A DNA stretch of 64,000 nucleotides from Eucommia ulmoides (Eukaryota; Streptophyta; Magnoliopsida; Garryales; Eucommiaceae). The stretch's first letter is position 1. The number at the start of each line of letters is the position of its first letter. The notes under the pieces were generated by a model, which searched no databases, was not told the DNA's origin, and saw only the letters and a list, made by a program, of their open reading frames with translations. Shown here piece by piece: positions 56,338 to 64,000 of this stretch. The DNA lies in the NCBI GenBank assembly GCA_016647705.1, contig CM028335.1, forward strand, positions 16,637,905 through 16,701,904, written 5' to 3'. Both the position numbers and the translations under genes were made by a program.

Positions 56338-56341
<4 letters not shown>

Positions 56342-56344
56342 AAT

Positions 56345-56441
56345 CAAACCATCCTCATTTTTTTTTTATTATTATTGTAGAGATCGGCCAGTTAAGACCA
56401 CCATCCTCATTTTTCTTTTTCTTCTTCTTCTTCTTCTTCTT

Positions 56442-56482
<41 letters not shown>

Positions 56483-56870
56483 AGAGATCAGCCGGCTAAG
56501 ACCACCATCCTCATTTTTCTTTTCTTTTTATTATTATTGTAGAGATCGGCCAGTTGAGATCACCATCCTCATTTTTCTTTTCTTTTTATTATTATTGCAG
56601 AGATTGGCCGCCCAAGACCACCATCCTCATTTTTCTTTTCTTTTTATTATTATTGTAAAGATCAACCGGCTAAGACCACTATCCTCATTTTTCTTTTCTT
56701 TTTATTATTATTGTAGAGATCGAACGGCTAAGACCACCATCCTCATTTTCTTTTCTTTTTATTATTATTGTGGAGATTGGATGGCTAAGACCACCATCTT
56801 CATTTTCTTTTCTTTTTATTATTATTGTAGAGATCGGACGGCTAAGAACATCATCCTCATTTTTTATATA
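56345..56870 (+). repeat. ~58-bp tandem repeats in the Athila leader, 8 units
   Basis: Units 'agagatcggcc-g-taagaccaccatcctcatttttc' plus a pyrimidine/TATTATTATTG filler start near 56,379, 56,482, 56,541, 56,600, 56,658, 56,716, 56,773 and 56,829. The first unit is stretched by CTT and TTG trinucleotide expansions (56,418-56,483). The long open frames through it are repeat translations. Confidence 0.9.
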
Positions 56871-56882
56871 ATTAATTGCTTT

Positions 56883-56942
<60 letters not shown>

Positions 56943-56972
56943 GCAAAAAAGGTTGTGGGGTGTGCTCGTTAT

Positions 56973-58350
56973 ATGCCTGTGAAAAAATTCAACTTTCACG
57001 ACAACTTTGAGAAGATTTTTGGAAGTGTGCCTAGGAGACCTAGAATTGAAAAAACCATAAAACCTGAACTAAACGAAATGGCCTAACCACCTAGACCACT
57101 CCGAGAATATTACATTCCCTTAGTCCACACCTCACCCTCATGCATATAGTTACCCGAACTAGGGGGTGCAGCTTTATTTGAAATTAAGCCAACTATTATT
57201 CAAATGCTTCCATCTTACTATGGGCTTAATGGCGAACACCCCTATCAGCACCTCAACAACTTCCTAGAGGTTTGCACCACTTTCAAATTGCCCCACTTAT
57301 CTGAGGAAGTGGTTTTCCTCAGACATTTCTCGTTCTCTCTAAAAGATCGGGCTAAAGAGTGGCTCCATTATGTGCCCCTGAGATCAATCACTACATGGGA
57401 AGGGCTTCAAAGGACTTTCCTGCAAAAATATTTCCCAATTGGCAAAACCAATCAACTTAGGAAATCCATAAATTCATTCACCCAAAAATCCTCTGAAGAG
57501 TTCCATGAAAGTTGGGATCGAATGAAAGACCTTTTGAGAGAATGTCCACATCACGGGGTACCCAAATGACAAATAGTCCAGAGCTTCTATGAGGGGTTGA
57601 TCGAACGCAATCGTCTTATGGTGGATGCGTCATGTGGAGGAACTTTTCTTGCAAAAAAGCGAGGATGAGGCATGGAGCATGTTTGAAAATCTAAGTGAAA
57701 ATTCTTTGCAACATGCATCCACTATCAGGCGAGACAGCATCAGATAAGAACGAGGAAGAGTGTACGAGGTCAAGCAATCGAACCCCAATACACAATGCAT
57801 TGATATGATGAAACAAACAATGGGACAATTGCAGTTACAAAATCAATCAATCACATCCTTATCCACTACTGCATGTTCAATTTGCTTGAACCCATCCCTT
57901 ACTGTCCTTGAATGTCTTATGGGAACACAATTCCTTGAATATGTTCAAGAGTATGCCAATGCTACTCAAACATTTCCCAGGCAGGATAATAATCCATACT
58001 CCAATAATTACAATCCGGGGTGGCGAAATCACCCCAATTTCTCATAGAAAACTTCAACTCAAGGACAACCTCTCATCTCATCCTATAAGCCTCAATATCA
58101 AAATCAACACATGGGATTTAACCCATCCCAAGGTCAAGAGATATCTTCCCAACCAGCCCGAAATGATCAACCGACTGAAATACAACAAATCCTAAAAATC
58201 TTAGATAGACAAAGCCAAATCTTAGAACGATAAGACCAATAAACTCAAATTCCCAATCCATAACTCGACTAGAAAGCCAAATTGGATAGCTCGTCGACAT
58301 TATACAAAAAAGAGATGAGGGAAAACTTCATAGCCAACTACTGAATAATC
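56973..58350 (+). pseudogene. Athila gag remnant
   Basis: Retrotransposon gag domain near 57,204-57,569 ('LKDRAKEWLHYVP', 'FLQKYFP', 'FHESWDRMKDLL.ECPHH') and a later linker with 'NNYNPGWRNHPNFS' (about 57,990-58,047), typical of Athila gag. It would form the particle core. Broken; described only as a fossil. Confidence 0.85.
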
Positions 58351-58808
58351 CTAGGGGTCAACACTTTATTGGAGAGATGAGCGAGCCTCACAAGCACGTT
58401 CAATCCATTACAACCCTTAGGAGTAGGTAAACAGTTGACAATCGGGTGGGAATTGAGGAGATGTGTCTGGAAGATGAGAGTGAAAGTGAAGAGGCGACAA
58501 AAAGGTCACTCCTAAGCAAGAAAGTTGAGGAACCCAAATGATTGAATCCTGAGCTTGATACACCTAAAAAGATACATTCAGCATCTCAGCCACCATTTCC
58601 TAAATACTTGAACCAGCCTTTATTGTTCAATTGAAGTAGCGCTAGAATGGAAGATATCCTTGAGATATTTAAACAGGTTAAAATTAATATTCTGTTCTTG
58701 GATGATATCCAATAAATTCCTACGTATGCAAAGTTTTTAAAAGACCTTTGTACACGGAAGAGAAAGTCTAGAACACATGTGTCGAAAAAGATCTTGTTAA
58801 CATAACAA

Positions 58809-59261
58809 GTGAGTTCCATCTTAGGATGCAAAACTGCACCAAAATATAAAGACCCGGGCATCCCAACCATTGCATGTGTAATAGGAGCCCAACCTATTGC
58901 AAAGGCTCTTATAGACTTAGGCACAAGTGTAAATTTGTTGTCGTTTTCTGTTTATGAGCGTTTAGATTTGGGGGATTTAAAACCTACATCGGTGACACTT
59001 CAGTTAGCCGATAAGTCAATTCGGAGACCAAAATGGATCATTGAAGAAATGCTAGTAGGGGTAGAAATTTTTTTCTATCCCGTTAATTTCATAGTTCTGG
59101 ACATGGAACCAGTCCCCAACCCAAATTGTCAAATTCCTATTATTTTAGGACGACCTTTCCTCGCCACCGCTAATGCTTGCATTGTCTGTCAATTAGGTGT
59201 TATGGATGTTTTATTTGGAAACATGAAGGTACGACTCAATGTTTTCAAAGCGATTAATTAA
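58809..59261 (+). pseudogene. Athila aspartic protease remnant
   Basis: Contains 'ALIDLGTSVNLL', the lineage's active-site variant, and 'IILGRPFLATANA', its characteristic second motif. It lies between gag and reverse transcriptase, as expected for the family. Confidence 0.8.
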
Positions 59262-59639
59262 CCCCCTGATAAAAACACATTTGACTGTTTTTGGGCTGAT
59301 AAAATTAATGAGTTAATGGAAGAGTCTCTACCTTCAATGTTATCCCAAGAAGATCTTAGTAAAGATGAAGGATGATAATCCAAAGAACTGAGAGACAAAA
59401 TCCATGAACTGCGAGCAATATCCAACACTGATATCTTGTAGTTTAAAAAGACTGAACCACTACCACCATTGGTAGATATCCCTTGAAAGCCATCCCTCGA
59501 ATCACCATCATTACTAGAGTTGAAACCACTCCCGGATTCACTCAAGTACGCATTCCTTGGCCACAATGATACCCTACCTGTGATTATCTCGACCAACCTC
59601 ACTGGAGAGGAAGAAGAGAAATTGATGAATGTTCTTCAA

Positions 59640-60380
59640 CATTTTAAGAAGGACATAGGATAAAACGTGGCAGACTTGAAGGGAATTGACCCTTCGATGT
59701 GTATGCATAAAATCCACCTTGAGGATGATGCAAAGCCAACAATGGATTTTCAGAGAAAATTGAATCCTAATATGAGAGAGGTGGTAAAGAAGGAGGTCGT
59801 GAAGCTATTAGATGCAGGTATTATTACCCCATCTCTGATAGTAATTTTGTAAGCCCAATTCAAGTGGTCCCAAAGAAATCAGGGATCACGGTAGTAAAAG
59901 ATTCCAGGGAAAAATTAGTTCCCACTAGAGAGACCACCGGGTAACGAGTTTGTATCGACTATAGAAAGCTCAACACCATGACAAGGAAGGATTACTTCCC
60001 GCTACCATACTTTGATCAGATTATTGAGAAATTGACGGGTTTTCCTTACTATTGTTTCCTTGGCAGATACTCGGAATATAACCAAATTCCAGTGTTTCCA
60101 GAAGAGAAAGAGAAAACGATATTCACATGCCCGTTCGACACCTTTACATACAAAAGGATGCCATTCGGGTTGTACAATTCACCAACGACTTTTCAAAGGT
60201 ACATGATTTCAATTTTCTCAGACATGATCGATAACTTCCTTGAAGTCTTCATGGATGACTTCTAGATTTTTGGGACATCATTTAAAGGATGTCTTGACAA
60301 CCTTGAGAAGGTTCTAGCAAGGTGTGAGGAAACAAATTTGGTGCTGAGCTAAGAGAAAAACCATTTCATGGTGTAACAAG
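59640..60380 (+). pseudogene. Athila reverse transcriptase remnant
   Basis: Motifs in order are 'IHLEDDAKP', 'VCIDYRKLN', 'FTYKRMPFGLYNSP.TFQR' and the catalytic 'FMDDF'. These are the conserved fingers/palm blocks of Ty3/Gypsy reverse transcriptase. Broken in several places. Confidence 0.85.
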
Positions 60381-60388
60381 GTATTGTA

Positions 60389-61090
60389 TTGGGACATGTC
60401 GTCTCCAAGAAGAGGGTCGAGATGGACCAAACGAAGGTTGATATTATTGTAAATTTGCCACCGCCCACAACGGTTAAGCAAATTCGATCCTTCTTGGGTC
60501 ATACAGGATTATACCGATATTTTATCAAGAAGTTTAGGAACATTGCACGACCCCTCTGCAATTTGCTTGCCCTGGATGTGCCTTTCGTTTTTAATGAATC
60601 ATGCCGAGAGGCGTTTGAAATACTCAAGGAAAAATTGATCTCCGCCCCAATAATTCAGCCTCCGGATTACTCTCACCCCTTTGAGATTATGTGTGATGCA
60701 TCCGATTATGCGATCGTTGCTATTTTAGGGCAGAGAGTGCACAAGGTACCACATGTAGTATATTATGCAAGCAAAACACTTGTGGAAGCATAAGTGAACT
60801 ATACTATCACTGAGAAAGAGTTGTTGGTTGTTGTCTTTGCTTTAGATAAATTTTGATCTTATATTTTAGGGTCGAAAATTATCATATTCTCTGATCATTC
60901 AGCTCTAAGGTACCTCTTATCGAAAAAAAAGAAGACAAAACCTCGATTGATTAGGTGGATTCTCTTGCTTCAAGAATTTGATATTGAGATTAGAGACAAG
61001 AAGGGAGTAGAAAATATTATGGCTGACCACCTATCTCGAGTTTTTATCGAGGAGAGTAAGGGACAAGAAGCAATTAGGGATTCATTCCCT
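60389..61090 (+). pseudogene. Athila RNase H remnant
   Basis: 'HTGLYRYFIKKF..IARPL' connection region, then 'FEIMCDASDYA', 'EKELLVVVFALDKF' and '[13 protein letters not shown]', ending 'MADHLSR'. This is the Gypsy connection/RNase H domain. Broken. Confidence 0.85.
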
Positions 61091-61159
61091 GATGAGTAGC
61101 TTTTCTCTGTGACTCAAATGTCCCCACCTTGGTTTGCGAACATTGCAAACTACCTCGCT

Positions 61160-62395
61160 ACAAGTGAAATTCCTTCTCGGTGGACAAAGAAGGATAAATA
61201 TCAATTTTTCTCACAGGTCAAACATTTTTACTAGGAGCACCCTCACCTATTTAAGCATTGCGCATACCATGAAATAAGGAGATATGTACCTGAAAGTGAG
61301 TTTGACAGTATTTTACATTTTTGCCACTCCCAGGCATACGGGGGACATTTTAGGGGGAAAAGGACGGTAACAAAAGTACTTCAAAGTGGATTTTATTGGT
61401 CATCCCTATTTAAAGATACGCACCGATTCTGTCAGTCTTGTGACCGGTGCCAGCGCACGGGATCAATATCCCATCGAGATATGATACTCCTACAACCTAT
61501 TTTGATAGTGGAGATTTTTTATGTCTGGGGCATTGATTTCATGGGACAGTTGCTAACATCCTTTGGTCATGAATATATCTTGTTATCAGTAGACTATATT
61601 TCAAAGTAGGTTGAGGCAATAGCTACTAGAACAAATGACCATAGGGTGGTGCTTCTCTTTGTGAGGGATAATATTTTCAGTAGGTTTGGGACACCCCGGG
61701 CGATCATTAGCGATGAAGGAACACATTTTTGTAATAAGCCATTTGAGGCATTGGTACGAAAGTACTCCGTGACTCATAAGGTGGCTATACCTAATCATCC
61801 TCAAACTAATAGTCAAGCGGAGGTATCTAATCAAGAAGTGAAGCGGATATTAGAGAAAATGGTACGTCCCAAGAGTAAGGATTGGTCAAAGCGCTTGATT
61901 GATGCATTATGGGCATACTGTACAACCTACAAAACTTCTATCGGTATGTCACCTTACCAATTGGTATATGGAAAGGCATGTCATTTACCTATCGAGCTAG
62001 AGCATCATGTTTATTGGGCTACGAGAGCATTAAATTTTGAGATAAAACGGGCAGGGGATGAACGTAAGCTTTAACTTTCAGAGTTGGACGAATTGCGAAA
62101 CGAGACATTTGAAAATTAAAAAATTTATAAAATCATTAATAGAAAATCCTTTCATCCTAATCAAAAGGTATGGTTGTTCAATTCAAAGTTGAGACTTTTT
62201 CCAAGCAAACTTAGATCTAGATGGGATGACCCTTTTATAGTTGAAAGAGCATACCCTAGTGGGGTAGTGGAGAACATTGACTTGAGAAACGGCCGAAAAC
62301 TTAAGGTTAACGGCCTGAGGTTGAAACATATGGTAGGCTACGAGGAGATGGGCATCATCGAAGTAGTAAAATTGGTTAACCTAATCTATTCATGA
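61160..62395 (+). pseudogene. Athila integrase remnant
   Basis: HHCC-type zinc region ('HFCHSQAYGGHF..C.SCDRCQRTG', about 61,315-61,460), then the catalytic core with 'WGIDFMG', 'IISDEGTHF' and 'NSQAEVSNQEVKRIL'. The C-terminal part lies near 62,170-62,390 and shows no chromodomain. Broken. Confidence 0.85.
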
Positions 62396-63675
62396 TGCCC
62401 CATCATGTCCAGCTGAAGACGTTAAACTTAGCGCTGAGTGGGAAGTAACCCACTGTTGTTTTAGTTTTCTTATTTTTATTTTTATTTTTGATTTGATGAG
62501 TTTCTTTTAGTGTTTTGACAAACAAGTTTACAAGCATTCAAGTCAGGCCAAACAGTTCAGTTACACCACGGTTGTATATTTCCTTAATTAATTTCGTAAT
62601 TTTCTTATTGAGGACCATGCGAGATTTAGGTTTGGGGGGTAAATGCTTGTATTCCTTTTGATATTTTATTTTGCACTTAATTTTATCAATCTATCCTATG
62701 ATAACACGTTTGTTGGGCATAAACTAGAGTTTGTTAAAAATCATTGGAGCAGAGCATTGATTTTTTAAAATAATCTATTTTTTCAACCTTATATGCATGC
62801 TAACTTTCTTTTATTTTAAATTTAATACATGAGTTAGTTTACTGAATTTTGGCATAAAAATAACCTATCCCTAGAGTTTAAATATATATGTTATAAAAAA
62901 ATAAAAAATAAAAAAAATATTGTGTTAATAATAAAGATTTTTTGTCTTAATGATGAACTTTCACTGAGTAACCGGGCCTCTTGCTTTAGTAAGCTTCGTT
63001 TTTGCGTCAAAATGCGAACACGATTTGTTAAGACGATAAGTGACTCATTAACTTTGAAGCCTAAGTTATTCGAGTTATTAAGTTTGAAAGGTACCTTAAC
63101 ACCTAATGCCCTGATCCAACTGGATTGGGATCATTGGCCCAATACTCGCTATACCGATATCTTAGAAAGCCCAACGGGGTTAACATTGCACATGTCACTT
63201 ATTTAAAAGAAATTGAATATATATATAAAATAAATAAATAAATAAATATTTATTTCGGGTAAAATTCATTTAATTGTTTAAAACCAATTAACTAGTTACT
63301 ATGTGCTAAATTCATTATAAACGAAAGTGTATGTATGTTGTGGGTAAAATAAGGAATATTATTAGGAATCACGTGATGTGAGATCAATGATTATCTCAGT
63401 AACTTTTGTTTGATCTTTATTTGATATGTTATCATTAGACATGATTGATAAATATCTTGTAAAAAAATAAAATTCACATTAAGGAACTTGAGATGTTTGC
63501 AGGTAGCATCACTGTAAACCTTAACGAGACTATACTCGTCCACTAGGGGTAACCTAGGGGTTTAAAGGCTTGTTGCATGCGCTAAATGCAATCGTGTTCC
63601 CTACAAAAGTGGCGTTTAATTTAATTATTATGTTTAATTTTGGTCGAGGACTAACAAAATTTAGATTTGGGGGTG
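62396..63675 (+). other. Athila 3' non-coding internal region
   Basis: Starts with the lineage-typical 'gacgttaaacttagcgctga' block (about 62,418), then AT-rich DNA. A second polypurine-like 'tttggggggtaaa' is near 62,632. The functional tract is at 63,662-63,675 ('agatttgggggtg'), just before the 3' LTR. Confidence 0.65.
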
Positions 63676-64000
63676 TGATTGTACCTTATTTTGTGCGATA
63701 TTGTATCAATAAATTTAGTTTTGTTAATCGTCCGATCAAAATAAAATATTCTAAATTAAGTTATTTTATTTATTTTTGTAGGTTTTTGAATTTGGAACAA
63801 AACGACATTAATTTGGGGCAAATTGGATGAAAACGAATAAACCACGTCAAGTCGAACAGAAGACGAAAAAGTTGAAGCAGGGTGACTCAACCGTGCCACC
63901 CCTGAGAGAGGAGCCCAGCCGATGGCTCGGTTAGCCGCCCACAGGTTGGCCATATGGCCAACCTGCGTGGGTTGGCTATACCAGCCCTTCTAGCCAATTA
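63676..64000 (+). repeat. Athila 3' LTR (partial, runs off window)
   Basis: The first 325 bases of the 3' LTR. It starts TGATTGTACCTTATTTTG and aligns with 54,873 onward at about 86% by eye. Confidence 0.9.

Larger units (their letters stand above)
54873..64000 (+). mobile_element. Athila-lineage Ty3/Gypsy element (3' LTR cut by window)
   Basis: 5' LTR 54,873-56,107 (TGATCACACC..GCGATCA), tRNA-Asp primer site, repeat-rich leader, gag, aspartic protease, reverse transcriptase, RNase H, integrase, a non-coding 3' part with the 'gacgttaaacttagcgctga' block, a polypurine tract and a 3' LTR from 63,676. The available 3' LTR is about 86% identical to the 5' LTR by eye, so the insertion is old, several million years at usual plant rates. 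The coding region is broken many times. The order RT-RNase H-integrase without chromodomain, and the sequence motifs, place it in Athila. Confidence 0.92.

Noticed and set aside
56131-56999. Long frames of Tyr-Ile, Phe and Leu runs
   Set aside because: Translations of TA, CTT and TTG repeats and of the 58-base array.

Overview
This window is eukaryotic DNA from a plant nuclear genome. It is AT-rich, and its one convincing host gene has plant-type GT-AG introns and encodes a chloroplast-targeted FtsZ2. Almost everything else is layered transposable elements of plant lineages: Athila, Tat and CACTA-free Ty3/Gypsy types, Ty1/Copia, a TRIM, hAT and PIF/Harbinger non-autonomous elements and a SINE-like piece. 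I see no bacterial operon, CRISPR array, rRNA gene or secure tRNA gene. I cannot name the species; a dicot-like genome is a guess.

Layout. 1-9,015: a graveyard of LTR pieces. These are the end of a long Gypsy-type LTR, one small and two large pieces of an Athila-like LTR (the large two facing each other), a Sirevirus-like Copia LTR with its upstream polypurine tract, and two more Copia LTR pieces. 9,016-15,430: intergenic DNA with a CAC/GTC-rich tandem repeat, a cluster of GAACATTC motifs, and a hAT-type foldback element (8-bp target duplication) carrying a SINE-like insert. 15,431-24,390: FTSZ2 on the minus strand, seven coding exons, 474 codons. Its introns hold two separate MITEs, a third MITE hosting a Harbinger MITE, a TRIM and a Copia element. 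24,950-35,087: a Tat-lineage Gypsy pol remnant split by a 7.2-kb non-autonomous Copia. 35,088-47,640: a Gypsy element whose left LTR, interior and right LTR are each interrupted by another element; target duplications give the order of insertion. 47,641-50,435: a probable Copia LTR and unassigned AT-rich DNA. 50,436-54,872: the 3' part of a minus-strand Tat-type element carrying a plus-strand (antisense) additional ORF that resembles the 'putative gypsy type transposon' family (Pfam Transposase_28). 54,873-64,000: an Athila element, nearly full length but broken, whose 3' LTR runs off the window.

How it works together. Only FTSZ2 looks like a functioning host gene. All seven coding exons join in frame across canonical splice sites, so the roughly 4.1-kb intron 3, packed with transposons, is apparently tolerated. 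The most interesting non-gene signals are in LTR regulatory regions. One Copia LTR family has an array of short palindromes containing the WRKY-binding W-box core TTGAC, and an unrelated Athila-like LTR family has an array of CCTAGGCGGTGG palindromes in a comparable place. I did not find a clearly new biological system. The regulatory arrays, the antisense ORF and the transposon-laden FTSZ2 introns are the best leads.
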